Source of the DNA: VFMC01 sp963791635
GTDB taxonomy: Bacteria > Actinomycetota > Acidimicrobiia > Acidimicrobiales > Ilumatobacteraceae
Direction: 5' to 3'
Assembly: GCA_963791635.1 (NCBI GenBank)
Contig: CAWBTC010000011.1
Span: 89,394 to 153,393 of the forward strand
Length of the DNA: 64,000 bases
Below are positions 1 through 9,003 of the stretch, in pieces; positions within the stretch are counted from its first letter, which is position 1; each line of letters opens with the position of its first letter. Position numbers and translations under genes: made by a program. The notes beneath the pieces were generated by a model. That model was not told where the DNA came from, searched no databases, and saw nothing but the letters and a program-made list of their open reading frames with translations.

Positions 1-120
1 AAGCCGAACCAGGCAGTTCTGGACGCCCCCGCCGGTCATGGCATCGTGGTTAGCGATCACCTCGCTGCCCGTCGGCCGCCGGTGCCCGTTCGGAGACCCG
101 GCGTGTTACAGTGTCACACG

Positions 121-308
121 ATGGCTGAAGGTCTCGACTGGTCCCAGAAGACGGCGTCGTCCTCACGGGAGCAGACCCGGAGCGGATCTTCATCGACCTG
201 CGAGCACTGATCTCCGGGACGGACCAACTCGACCCGAACCGGTCCTTCGCCGTGGACATCGCAGTCGCCATCACGCACGCAATCGAACGCGAAAGTGGAG
301 GCCAGTGA
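121..308 (+). pseudogene. Possible frameshifted small ORF upstream of a ribbon-helix-helix gene
   Basis: An ATG at 121 opens MAEGLDWSQK. The sensible continuation (VVLTGADPERIFIDLRALIS and onward, ending ERESGGQ) lies in another frame and stops at a TGA at 306-308. That frame has no ATG or GTG of its own after an in-frame TGA at 126-128. Joining the two pieces needs a one-base slip near 145-150. The stop overlaps the ATG of the next gene (TGATG), as in paired toxin-antitoxin or regulator genes. Either this is a decayed or mis-sequenced partner gene of about 60 residues, or it starts at a CTG. No function can be assigned. Confidence 0.3.
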
Positions 309-604
309 TGGCGAAGCCGAAGGCGATCCAGTGGCTCGAGGAGCAGACGGGCGAGATCATCGCCTACGCCCCCGAAGTGATCGTGAGCCAGGACCGACAC
401 CTGTCGGTCCGTCTCACCGGCGAACTTGCTGGCGGTCTGGACGCGATGGCGGCCGAGCGCGGGCTCACGCTGTCGCACCTCGTTCGTGAGCTCCTCGCCG
501 AGGCGGTGGCTCAGCGAGCGACGGTCGCCAAGCTCGATGGACGAGCACTGGCTGATCGCCTCGCCACCGATGTCGCCGAAGTGCGCCGCCGGCTCGCCGG
601 CTGA
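308..604 (+). CDS. Ribbon-helix-helix (CopG-like) small DNA-binding protein
   Basis: This 98-residue protein has, at about residues 38-75, a strand (HLSVRLTGEL) followed by two helices (GLDAMAAERG and LSHLVRELLAEAV). That is the layout of the ribbon-helix-helix fold used by CopG/Arc-type repressors and antitoxins. The C-terminal 25 residues are charged and helical. The start is the ATG that overlaps the TGA of the preceding small ORF, so the two were probably translated together. An antitoxin or autoregulator role is an inference from size, fold and pairing. No recognisable toxin follows; the next 330 bases hold no convincing gene. Confidence 0.6.
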   Translation: MAKPKAIQWLEEQTGEIIAYAPEVIVSQDRHLSVRLTGELAGGLDAMAAERGLTLSHLVRELLAEAVAQRATVAKLDGRALADRLATDVAEVRRRLAG

Positions 605-936
605 TCGCGCCCGAGCTGCCGTTCGGCTCATCCCCCTGGGTCGAGTGCCAACGAAAGGACCACCTCACGCGTTGGCTGTCGAGCAGTCCGCAGCGCTCGT
701 CTCGAGGACTGCCACGTGCTGTCCGCGACCGTCGTCGGTGGTCCACGACACCGAGAGAACCAAGCACCCGAGCCGTCGAACTCAACGGTGTAGGCGCCCG
801 TGGCGACCACGCCCGCGATGAGGAATCGAAGGTCGCGCACGCAGCGCCTGCCACACAGACGTGTTGCGGTCCGACACCACGGGCTACGACCAAGGTCCGA
901 TGGTCGAATGGACCTCGCCGGACCCATGCTGTCGTC
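605..936. other. Intergenic stretch without a supported gene
   Basis: Open frames here are short and of low quality. One minus-strand frame contains a short hydrophobic, secreted-protein-like patch (FLIAGVVATGAYTVEFDGSG) but has no clear start, homologue or stop context. It may be a gene remnant. The promoter of the eight-gene glycosyltransferase operon should lie at the right end, but I could not pick out a clear -35/-10 pair or a Shine-Dalgarno sequence before the GTG at 937. Confidence 0.4.
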
Positions 937-2049
937 GTGCCCCACTACCTGCTTTCTTCACACGACGGATTCGGCCTTGGTCATGTTCGGCGCAGCGTGT
1001 TGATCGGCTGCGCCCTCGTTGACCGCGAGCCGAGCAGTCGGGTCACGATCTTCACCGGGGTGGCGGCCGAGCCGAAGTGGCTGGGAGCCACCGGTTTCGA
1101 CGTCGTCCGCGTGCCAGCGCTGATGAAGGAAGCCGATGGTTCCTACGCCAACGACGCCATGCCATTTCACGATGCCGTCGCGCAACGCGCCGACCTCTTC
1201 GATGCCTTCGTTCGTGACGAGCGTCCGGACGTTGTCGTCGTGGATCGTCACCCATTTGGGACGGCCGGCGAACTGCGCCCCGGCATCGAGCGTGCTCGGC
1301 GCAACGGGGCCAGCGTCGTGCTGGGTCTACGCGATGTCCTCGATGAGGCCGACCGGATTCACGCGGAGATCGCCGGAGACGGCTGGAGTGATGTCGCCGA
1401 ACTGTTCTCGTCGATCTTCGTCTACGGCGACCGATCCTTGTGTGATCACATGGCCGAGTACGGCCTTCCGCTGAAGCCTCGCTACTGCGGCTGGGTCACC
1501 ACCACCCCGCCGCGCCGAGTTGGACGCGACGAGTGTGAGTTGATCATCGCCGCTGGGGGCGGAGGCGACGGCGAGCCGACGTTCAACCTCGGCGCATCGT
1601 TGGTCGCCCGTCGGCCACCGTGGCGCGGAACGGTCTTGGCCGGCCCCTACGCCGGGACCTGGATCGATCGCCACCCCGATCTGCAAGGCCGCCTCACGCT
1701 CAGCCGCAACGTCGACGGTTGTTCGCCGTACTTCGCCCGTGCCGGGGCCGTGATCCAGATGGCTGGGTACAACTCGACCGCTGAAGCCATCGCCGCCGGG
1801 CTCCGGCCCATCCTGGTTCCACGGCGGAGCCCGCGCCGAGAACAAGCCATCCGGGCGTCGCGGCTTGCGGTCCTCGGCCTCGCCGATGTTGTGGACGAGG
1901 GCGCCGATGCCGGCGAGATCGCGTGGCTGCTCGACCGACCCCGATCGCTCGACGACGGCGCCTGCGAGCGCGCAGGCATCCGCCTCGACGGTGCCCGTCG
2001 CGCCGCGAAGCACCTCAGCCGGCTCGTGCCGGTCGCGGCGTCGAGGTGA
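937..2049 (+). CDS. MurG/GT28-like glycosyltransferase (predicted COG4671 type), first gene of operon
   Basis: The 370-residue protein begins with a short strand and a Gly-rich turn ending in GLGHVRR, the N-terminal signature of GT-B enzymes related to MurG. The C-terminal half has GAVIQMAGYNSTAEAIAAGL followed by PILVPR, the GT28-type nucleotide-sugar binding segment, and a Gly-rich AAGGGGDGEP loop near residue 205. It should transfer a sugar from a nucleotide donor at the cytoplasmic face. The start is a GTG with no strong ribosome site, so a leaderless or weakly initiated message is possible. It overlaps the ABC transporter gene by four bases and is a distant paralogue of the enzyme at 5796-6854. 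The acceptor is unknown. Confidence 0.75.
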   Translation: MPHYLLSSHDGFGLGHVRRSVLIGCALVDREPSSRVTIFTGVAAEPKWLGATGFDVVRVPALMKEADGSYANDAMPFHDAVAQRADLFDAFVRDERPDVVVVDRHPFGTAGELRPGIERARRNGASVVLGLRDVLDEADRIHAEIAGDGWSDVAELFSSIFVYGDRSLCDHMAEYGLPLKPRYCGWVTTTPPRRVGRDECELIIAAGGGGDGEPTFNLGASLVARRPPWRGTVLAGPYAGTWIDRHPDLQGRLTLSRNVDGCSPYFARAGAVIQMAGYNSTAEAIAAGLRPILVPRRSPRREQAIRASRLAVLGLADVVDEGADAGEIAWLLDRPRSLDDGACERAGIRLDGARRAAKHLSRLVPVAASR

Positions 2050-3797
2050 GCGAGCTTCGGTCGCTGCGTCCGTTCATCGGGCCGTACCGCCGACCGCTCG
2101 TGCTGGGCGGTCTTCTCGCCGCGCTCGAGGTATTGGTCAATCTGGCGCGTCCGTGGCCGCTCAAGTGGATCGTCGACGACCTGCTCGACGGACGATCGAC
2201 CGGCAACACTGTTGCCCTCTCGTGCGTCGCACTCGGGATCATCGTGGCAACCACCGCAGCGTTCGACTACTGGTCGACACGCATCCTGTCGTCGTGCGGG
2301 CTCCACATGGCCAACGGCATTCGCCAGGCGGTGTTTGCTCACCTCAACCGGCTCTCGCTCGCGTTCCATGGCGAGAACCGCGTCGGCGATCTGACGACTC
2401 GGGTGACCGGCGACGTCGATCGTGCCCAAGACATGATCGTGCAGACGCTCGCAGTCCTCATCCCCAACGCGATGCTCCTCGTCGGCATGGCGTCAGTCAT
2501 GGTGGTGCTCGACCCGGTCTTCGCCGGCCTCGCCTTGGCTCTCACACCGCTGCTCGGCCTCGTTGTGTTCCGGGCGACGCGCAAGCTCCGCCTGGCCGAG
2601 AAGCAGGCCCGACGTGCCGGTGGAGACGTCGCCTCGACGACGAACGAAACCCTTTCGGCGATGCCGCTCGTGCAGGCCTACACGCTCGAGGGCGATCGGC
2701 AGGTGCTGTTCAGTCGGCTCAACGGGCTCAGTCTCGACGCCGGGCTCGATGCCATCCGCCAGCAGGCTCGCTTCAGCCCGCTCGTCGACATGACTGCGGC
2801 GCTCTCGACCATCGCCGTGTTGTGGTTCGGCGCACGACGCGTCGAGGCGGGAGCGCTGACGGTCGGTGAGCTGTTGGTCTTCGTCAGCTATGTCGGCTCG
2901 ATCTACAAGCCGTTGAAGGCGCTCTCGAAGCTCGGCCGCGTCACGAGCAAGGGGATGGCTGCCGCTGCGAGGGTCGTCGACGTGCTCGATGAGGCACCCC
3001 GCATCACCGACCTCCCCGAGGCTCGTCTCGCACCGCGCCTGACGGGCCGGATCGAGTTTCGCGGAGTGTCGTTCAGCTACGGACGCGAACCAGTCCTCGA
3101 TGCCGTCGACCTCACCATCGAGTCGGGCGAGACTGTTGCGTTGGTCGGGCCGACGGGCGCAGGGAAGACCACGATCGCGTCGCTCGTTCCGCGACTGATC
3201 GATCCGTCGACCGGTGTGGTGCTGATCGATGGCATCGACGCCCGCGACTTCACCCTGCTCTCGCTTCGCAGCCAGGTGTCGATGGTGCTGCAGGACTGCA
3301 CGCTGCTCCACGGAACGTTGCGAGACAACATCGCGCTCGGGCGGCCGTGGGCCACCCGGGGTGCCGTCGAACGGGCCGCTCGACTGGCGTTGGTCGACGA
3401 GTTCGCGTTGCGACTCCCCAACGGCCTCGACACCGTCATCGGTGAGCGCGGCGCCGACCTGTCGGGTGGCCAGCGTCAGCGGATCGCCATAGCCCGTGCC
3501 ATCTTGCGTGACGCACCGATCTTGATCCTCGATGAACCGACGAGCGCGCTCGACACCGAATCGGAAGCGACGATCGTCGAGGCGCTGAGCCAGCTGCCGT
3601 CGGGTCGCACGACGCTGGTCATCGCCCACCGGTTGACGACGATCCGTCGCGCCGACCGAATCGTCGTGGTCGAGCGCGGCCGCATCGTCCAGGACGGCAC
3701 GCACCATTCGTTGGTCGCCGCCGATGGTCGCTACCGCCGATTGAACGGCCGTGAAGAACTCCCCGTCTCCATGCTCTCTGAAAGGCCGTCCGCGTGA
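2046..3797 (+). CDS. ABC exporter, fused membrane and ATPase domains
   Basis: A 583-residue half-transporter with an N-terminal six-helix membrane domain (about residues 15-310) and a C-terminal ATPase. The ATPase shows Walker A GPTGAGKTT near residue 366, signature LSGGQRQR near 471, Walker B ILILDEPTSALD near 493 and the switch His in IAHRLTT. This is the MsbA/MDR type of homodimeric or heterodimeric exporter. The GTG start at 2046 overlaps the preceding stop (GTGA). The open frame extends upstream only as an artefact inside the previous gene. Sitting as gene two among glycosyltransferases and kinases, it probably moves the glycosylated product or a lipid-linked intermediate across the membrane. 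No partner half-transporter is visible, so a homodimer is likely. Confidence 0.88.
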   Translation: MSELRSLRPFIGPYRRPLVLGGLLAALEVLVNLARPWPLKWIVDDLLDGRSTGNTVALSCVALGIIVATTAAFDYWSTRILSSCGLHMANGIRQAVFAHLNRLSLAFHGENRVGDLTTRVTGDVDRAQDMIVQTLAVLIPNAMLLVGMASVMVVLDPVFAGLALALTPLLGLVVFRATRKLRLAEKQARRAGGDVASTTNETLSAMPLVQAYTLEGDRQVLFSRLNGLSLDAGLDAIRQQARFSPLVDMTAALSTIAVLWFGARRVEAGALTVGELLVFVSYVGSIYKPLKALSKLGRVTSKGMAAAARVVDVLDEAPRITDLPEARLAPRLTGRIEFRGVSFSYGREPVLDAVDLTIESGETVALVGPTGAGKTTIASLVPRLIDPSTGVVLIDGIDARDFTLLSLRSQVSMVLQDCTLLHGTLRDNIALGRPWATRGAVERAARLALVDEFALRLPNGLDTVIGERGADLSGGQRQRIAIARAILRDAPILILDEPTSALDTESEATIVEALSQLPSGRTTLVIAHRLTTIRRADRIVVVERGRIVQDGTHHSLVAADGRYRRLNGREELPVSMLSERPSA

Positions 3798-4993
3798 GGT
3801 CGAACCCCAAGGTGTTGTATGTCCTGAAGCGCTACCCGCAGCTCAGCCAGACCTTCGTGGTCCGCGAGCTCATCGGGCTCGAGGCGAACGGCGTCACGGT
3901 CGGAGTCGAGGCGCTGGGTCCGAACGACAGCGGGATCCGCCACGCTGACGTCGACACGATCGCGGCTCAGGTGCGATATCTGCCACGTCGGCCGAAGGCT
4001 TTTCACCGAACCGTCCTTCACGCCCATGCTCGATGCTTCGCACGGCACCCGTTGCGCTGGCTGCGGACCGCCGCCACTGATGGTCGTCGCGATCGTCGTC
4101 GGTTCCTACAGGCCGGCATGGTTGCCGACCGGGCCCGCCGGGATCGGTTCGATCTGATCCACGCCCACTTCGCGACCGCAGCCGCCGACGTCGCACGCAT
4201 GGCGTCGTCCTTGTCGGGTCTCCCCTTCACCGTCACCGCCCACGCCAAGGACATCTTCAGCGACGAGCATGCGCCACACCTCGTCTCGCGGCTCACACCT
4301 GCCACCCACGTCGTCACGGTGTCCCAGTTCAACGTCGACCATCTGCATGAACGGTTGTCCGGCGTGCCCGTGTCGCTCGTACGCAACGCTGTTGCTGTTG
4401 CGCCGAAACGACGTCCGGCCGAACCAGGACCGGTCCTGTGCGTCGCCCGGCTCGTGGAGAAGAAGGGAATCGATACCCTGCTGCGCGCTGCGGCAACCGT
4501 GGCCGACCAGTGCCGTGACCTCACCGTCGAGATCGTCGGTGGAGGCGAACTGCTCGAGCAGCTCCGCGTGCAGGCCGACGACCTCGGCATCGGCGAACAC
4601 ATCCACTTCCTCGGCTCGCTCCGAGCCGACGAGGTCGCGGCGTGCTACGAGAGAGCGTCGATGTTCGTCCTGCCGTGTCGAATCGGCGCAGATGGAGATC
4701 GCGACGGCCTCCCGACGGTGATCGTCGAGGCGATGGCACAAGGGCTCGCCGTCGTGTCGACCGACATCATCGGGATCGGTGAGGTCGTTCGCCACGGCGC
4801 CACCGGGCTCCTCGTTCCCCCGGACGACGCCGACTCGCTGGCCGTTGCCATCGAGAAGCTCTGGTTCGACGCAAGCCTTCGCGCCTACCTCGGAGCAAAT
4901 GGTCGGCAGCTCGTGGCCGACGAGTTCGATCCTGACGACTCTGCGCGCGCGCTGCGATCGGTCTTCTGCGAAGCGGCAAGGAGCCGGGCATGA
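3794..4993 (+). CDS. GT4-family glycosyltransferase
   Basis: The 399-residue GT-B enzyme starts KVLYVLKRYPQLSQTFVVRE, an N-terminus shared by GT4 enzymes acting on surface or exo-polysaccharides. It has HAHFATAAADVA and FTVTAHAKDIF in the acceptor half, VARLVEKKGIDTLLRA in the donor half, and the retaining GT4 motif near the end (DGLPTVIVEAMAQGLAVVSTD, carrying an EX7E-like pair). It should use an NDP-sugar with retention of configuration. The GTG start overlaps the ABC transporter stop by four bases, and the stop overlaps the next gene's ATG. Confidence 0.85.
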   Translation: MRSNPKVLYVLKRYPQLSQTFVVRELIGLEANGVTVGVEALGPNDSGIRHADVDTIAAQVRYLPRRPKAFHRTVLHAHARCFARHPLRWLRTAATDGRRDRRRFLQAGMVADRARRDRFDLIHAHFATAAADVARMASSLSGLPFTVTAHAKDIFSDEHAPHLVSRLTPATHVVTVSQFNVDHLHERLSGVPVSLVRNAVAVAPKRRPAEPGPVLCVARLVEKKGIDTLLRAAATVADQCRDLTVEIVGGGELLEQLRVQADDLGIGEHIHFLGSLRADEVAACYERASMFVLPCRIGADGDRDGLPTVIVEAMAQGLAVVSTDIIGIGEVVRHGATGLLVPPDDADSLAVAIEKLWFDASLRAYLGANGRQLVADEFDPDDSARALRSVFCEAARSRA

Positions 4994-5799
4994 ACGTCGA
5001 TGCCGGACACCGCGATCGCTCCGTCTCGATCGAGCAGTGCGACGGGAGAGATGCTGTCGTGAAGACCTATCTCCACGCCGACGCCGCCGCGATCTTCGCC
5101 GGGATGACGGATCTGTGGGCCAGCCCCTTCGGCCGGGTGCACCACCACATGCCTGAGCCACTCTCGCTCGCCGGACCCCGGCTGACGATGACGTTCGTCG
5201 CCGGGACACCTGTTGGCGCGCGCGGTGATCTGGGCTCGGTGTCACCGCGGATGGAAGACATCGCCCAGCTCCTCGTGCGACTCCACCGGTCGGAGGTGGA
5301 GGTGCCCCGGCAACGTCACGCACACAGGCTCATACGCTCGCTGCGTCGCAAGACGGCCGACGCCGTTCCAGCGCTGGGTCGACCGTTTGCCGAGGCGGTC
5401 GAACGGGTCGACGCGAGCCGACCCGACGAGGAACACCTCGTCGTGAGCCACGGGGACTTCTCGCCGCGCAACGTCCTCGAAGCTGCAGACCGGCTGGTGC
5501 TGATCGACTTCGATCGACTCCAGATGGCCGGACCAGGTCGGGATGTCGGCTACCTCGGGGCGTGGTGTTGGGCGACGATCGCGCAACACGACGGGGTTGG
5601 ACGCTGGGAGCTCGGTGATGCCTTCGCTGGCTCGTACCGTCGGCATGGAGGGCTCGAGATCACCGGAACGGCGATGCGGTTTCATCGAGCATGCGGCTTG
5701 CTGCGCATCGCCCAGAGCTGGTCGGCGCTTGCCGACCATCCCGACCTGGCGTTGCGGATCATCGACGAGGCCGTCGGTCAACTGCGAGCGACGGCATGA
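4990..5799 (+). CDS. APH-fold phosphotransferase, kinase 1 of 3 in operon
   Basis: A 269-residue protein of the aminoglycoside/choline kinase fold. An N-lobe Lys sits in AVVKTYLH. The catalytic loop HGDFSPRNVL carries Asp and Asn, and LIDFDRLQMAGPGRDVGYL supplies the metal-binding Asp. Such enzymes phosphorylate small hydroxylated molecules, often sugars or amino alcohols, with ATP. Wedged by 4-base overlaps between two glycosyltransferases, it most likely phosphorylates a sugar or a glycosylated intermediate rather than an antibiotic. The exact substrate cannot be told from sequence. Confidence 0.75.
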   Translation: MNVDAGHRDRSVSIEQCDGRDAVVKTYLHADAAAIFAGMTDLWASPFGRVHHHMPEPLSLAGPRLTMTFVAGTPVGARGDLGSVSPRMEDIAQLLVRLHRSEVEVPRQRHAHRLIRSLRRKTADAVPALGRPFAEAVERVDASRPDEEHLVVSHGDFSPRNVLEAADRLVLIDFDRLQMAGPGRDVGYLGAWCWATIAQHDGVGRWELGDAFAGSYRRHGGLEITGTAMRFHRACGLLRIAQSWSALADHPDLALRIIDEAVGQLRATA

Positions 5800-6854
5800 G
5801 CGGGGTGTTGTTCCAGGTTCGCAATCGGCGCGGTCTCGGACACCTCATGCGCACCGCGAACATCGGCACGGCCTTGGCCGCCAGAGCTGACGCCCCGACA
5901 CTCGCGTTCCACCTCGCAGCCGCGCCACCGGACGGCCTCTGGAACCCGGCGTTCACCACCACCATCGAGACCGATCGACCATGGGCCGACCTCGTCGCCG
6001 ACGTCTCTCCCGACGTCGTCGTGTACGACACCGTCCTGCCTGTCCAACCCACCCGAAACGTCCCCGACCACGCCCGCTACGCGTTCGTTCTCCGGCGGCG
6101 CGCCGATGAACGGTCGGCTGAGCTGTACGGGGACCCGTTCATGGACCGGATCGATCGCATCATCATCCCCCATCCTGCCGAGGAGTTCGCGCCGTCGCTT
6201 CCAGACCGGTTGCTGCCCCGCACCACCTTCGTCGGGACGATCACCCGTCGACCCGACCCCGCCGTGGTCGTCGCGACGCGAGCTCAGCGATGTGTCGAAC
6301 CGGGCTTCCTGTTGACGTCGACGGTCGGCGGCGGAGGCTTCGCCCGCCAGGCCGACCGATTCTTCGACCTCGTTGCGGAAGCAGGCACGATGCTCGCCGA
6401 CCGCATCAAAGGCTTCCAGCACGTGATCGTGCTCGGGCCGAACTACGGGAATCGGGCGATGATCGACCGTCTCGCCTCCCTGCCGTGTACTCAGGTGCTG
6501 CAGTCCGAACAGCGCATGGTCGAGTTGATGGCCGCATCCGACCTCGTCATCGCTGAGGCGGGGTACAACACCGTGAGCGAGATCCGGCTTGTCCAGGTGC
6601 CCGCTGTTCTCGTTCCGAGCGATCGTTCGCTCGATGATCAAGGTGACCGAGCGGCGCTGTTGCAGCGCCAGGGAAGCGTCGACGTGATCGACCCGGCCAC
6701 CGATGCGACCGCGTTCGCCGAAGCGGTCTTGGCGTTGGCACTCGACCGCCGCAGGCTCGACCGGATGCGGCGAGCCGGCGGGGCACTCGAGCTCGGCAAC
6801 GAGCGGGCCGCCGAGATCATCGCCGAGTTGGCGACTTCGGCGGTGAACCGATGA
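5796..6854 (+). CDS. MurG/GT28-like glycosyltransferase, second copy
   Basis: The 352-residue protein starts with LFQVRNRRGLGHLMRTANIG, which lines up with the opening of the enzyme at 937-2049. It ends with DLVIAEAGYNTVSEIRLVQV followed by AVLVPS, the GT28-type donor-binding region, and has a Gly-rich STVGGGGFARQ turn near residue 170. It is therefore a diverged paralogue of the first gene and should also transfer a sugar from a nucleotide donor. The ATG start overlaps the stop of the kinase gene. Two related transferases in one operon suggest two successive glycosylations. Confidence 0.7.
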   Translation: MSGVLFQVRNRRGLGHLMRTANIGTALAARADAPTLAFHLAAAPPDGLWNPAFTTTIETDRPWADLVADVSPDVVVYDTVLPVQPTRNVPDHARYAFVLRRRADERSAELYGDPFMDRIDRIIIPHPAEEFAPSLPDRLLPRTTFVGTITRRPDPAVVVATRAQRCVEPGFLLTSTVGGGGFARQADRFFDLVAEAGTMLADRIKGFQHVIVLGPNYGNRAMIDRLASLPCTQVLQSEQRMVELMAASDLVIAEAGYNTVSEIRLVQVPAVLVPSDRSLDDQGDRAALLQRQGSVDVIDPATDATAFAEAVLALALDRRRLDRMRRAGGALELGNERAAEIIAELATSAVNR

Positions 6855-7756
6855 AGCCCGACATCGTGGCGCTCGCAACCGATCTCGAGATCACCGCCAT
6901 CGTCTCACAACGAATGGGACGATCGTTCCGGACGGAACAGGTCCTCGCCGACAGGCCAGGGGAATGTCGAGTGCTCGATCTCGCATCGGGTTCCGAGCGT
7001 GTCGCGGCCAAGGCGGTGCCGATGGGCCAAGGGCTCGCACTGTACGAGCAACTCCAGCGGCTGTGGATCGCGACGAGGTCGTGCCGGGTCCTGTATGTGC
7101 CCGAGCCGTACTTCGTCGACGAAGAGCGCGATGTCGTGGTGACATCGTTCTTGCGAGGGCGGCCGGGCCACGACCGTCCAACCGTGAGCGACAGCGCGCG
7201 GATCGGCCGGGCGCTCGCCGAGCTTCACGCTCTGGAGCCCGACGCCGGTGCGCGGACGGCGACCATGGCCGATCACATCTCGGACCTCATCCGACCGTTG
7301 CCCGAGGCGCTCGCACGAGAGCTGCCCCGGCACGCACCTTCGATCGCCGAGGCGATGGAACTCCTCCAGACGACTCCGAGTCCAACGATCGTGACCAGGG
7401 TGCACCGAGACTTCCACCTCCGCCAACTCCTGCTCACCTCTGACCGTGTCGGCGTCGTCGACTGGGACGACACAGCGAACGGTGACCCGGCGTTCGACGT
7501 CGGCTACTTCCTCACCTACCTCACAACGCACGGCCACCATCCAGCGCTGTCAGACGCATTCGTCGCCGGCTATCGCGGAGCCGCTGGGCACCTGGTCGAC
7601 GACACGTTCGAACGCCGCCTCGCCGACTCTCGGGTGTTCAACCTGCTTCGCCGCGCAGCGCGGCGCTTTCGCGTCCGGGACGTCGGGTGGGAAGCGGAGC
7701 TCGAACGGATGCTCGACGAGCTCTCCATTGCGATCCGATCTGGGGTGGCGGCGTGA
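6851..7756 (+). CDS. APH-fold phosphotransferase, kinase 2 of 3
   Basis: A 301-residue kinase-fold protein. The N-lobe has a Lys in VAAKAVPMG, the catalytic loop reads VHRDFHLRQLLL and the metal site VVDWDDTANGDPAFDVGYF. The loop differs from the usual HGD by HRD, as in protein kinases and some small-molecule kinases. It is diverged from the kinase at 4990-5799, so the pair is not a recent duplication and may act on different positions or sugars. Start and stop overlap both neighbours by four bases. Confidence 0.72.
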   Translation: MKPDIVALATDLEITAIVSQRMGRSFRTEQVLADRPGECRVLDLASGSERVAAKAVPMGQGLALYEQLQRLWIATRSCRVLYVPEPYFVDEERDVVVTSFLRGRPGHDRPTVSDSARIGRALAELHALEPDAGARTATMADHISDLIRPLPEALARELPRHAPSIAEAMELLQTTPSPTIVTRVHRDFHLRQLLLTSDRVGVVDWDDTANGDPAFDVGYFLTYLTTHGHHPALSDAFVAGYRGAAGHLVDDTFERRLADSRVFNLLRRAARRFRVRDVGWEAELERMLDELSIAIRSGVAA

Positions 7757-9003
7757 AGGTGCTCTACATCTGTCCGGACACCGGCATCGACGTGCTCGGC
7801 CGCAAGGGAGCCTCGGTGCACGTCCGCGAGATGATCGCCGCCTTCACCCGTGCGGGCCATGAGGTCGATCTTGTCGCCCCTCGGCTCGTCAAACCCGGGG
7901 CCGACCCAGCGGACACGACCGCGAACGTGTGCCGTGTCCGCGTGAGCGACGAGATTCAGGAGACCCGGACCCGCATCGATGAGTTCGTCTCGAGCCGAGG
8001 GATCGAATCGTCGCTCGCGAAGGACATTCGTCGAGTGCTCTACGACGCCGAGCTCAACACCGCGCTCCTGGCCCGCTCTCGCGACGACGCGCCCGACCTC
8101 ATCTACGTTCGACTCTCGCTGCTCTCGACCGCCGGCGTCGCCTTGGCTGCTGCGACGCGCTGCCCGCTCGTCGTCGAGGTGAACAGTCCGCTTGCGGACG
8201 AACACGACCACTATCGCGCTGGTGCACTCGGCGACCTTGCCACTCGCGTCGAGGGCGAAGTCGTCCGAGCCGCAACGGCGGTCCTCGTTGTCTCCCAGGC
8301 GTTGGTCGACCATGTGGTGGCTCTCGGTGTCGATCCCGGCCGAGTCGTCGTGAGCCCGAACGGCATCGATCCGTCACGGTTCCGGCCGCATCGAGTCTCC
8401 GCGGAGCGCCGCGCTCAGCTCGGAGTTCCCGACGGCCCGATCATCGGATTCGCGGGTGGCCTTCGCGCCTGGCACGGCGCCGAGTCGCTCCCGTCGATTC
8501 TTGCAGGATTGCAGGCCCGGGGGATCGACGCACGACTGGTCATCGCCGGCGACGGCCCGGCCCGCGCCGCGATCGAGACCGAAGCTGCGCTGTTCGGGGT
8601 GGCCGATCGCATGGTGATGCTCGGCGCCGTCGACCACGACGACATGCCGGATCTGATCGCGTCGTTCGACGTCGCACTTGCGCCGTACCCGGATCTCGGC
8701 CATGACTTCTACTTCTCGCCGCTGAAGCTGTACGAGTACCTCGGGTGCGGTGTGCCGGTCGTCGCCAGCGCTGTCGGTCAGATCGCGTCCACCGTGCGAT
8801 CGGGGATCGAAGCGGTTCTGACGCCAGCGGGTGACGTCACCGCGGTGGTCGACGCCTGCGCCGAACTCATCAGCAACGTCGCCTACGCGAACCAGATCGC
8901 GGCAGCCGGCGCAGCACTCGCCCACGATCGGTACACCTGGGATCTGAACGCTGCTCGAGCCATCTCCTACGCCGGTGTCCCACACAGCGGTGCATCTGCG
9001 TGA
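7753..9003 (+). CDS. GT4-family glycosyltransferase, second copy
   Basis: A 416-residue GT-B enzyme. It opens VKVLYICPDTGIDVLGRKGA followed by SVHVREM, the Gly-rich N-terminal loop typical of GT4. It continues with LIYVRLSLLSTAGVALA in the acceptor domain and VVVSPNGIDPSRFRPH, and ends with FYFSPLKLYEYLGCGVPVVA, where the KLYEYL Glu belongs to the EX7E donor motif. The GTG at 7753 is preferred because it overlaps the kinase stop and matches where the family starts; a longer upstream frame lies inside the kinase gene. Confidence 0.85.
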   Translation: MKVLYICPDTGIDVLGRKGASVHVREMIAAFTRAGHEVDLVAPRLVKPGADPADTTANVCRVRVSDEIQETRTRIDEFVSSRGIESSLAKDIRRVLYDAELNTALLARSRDDAPDLIYVRLSLLSTAGVALAAATRCPLVVEVNSPLADEHDHYRAGALGDLATRVEGEVVRAATAVLVVSQALVDHVVALGVDPGRVVVSPNGIDPSRFRPHRVSAERRAQLGVPDGPIIGFAGGLRAWHGAESLPSILAGLQARGIDARLVIAGDGPARAAIETEAALFGVADRMVMLGAVDHDDMPDLIASFDVALAPYPDLGHDFYFSPLKLYEYLGCGVPVVASAVGQIASTVRSGIEAVLTPAGDVTAVVDACAELISNVAYANQIAAAGAALAHDRYTWDLNAARAISYAGVPHSGASA

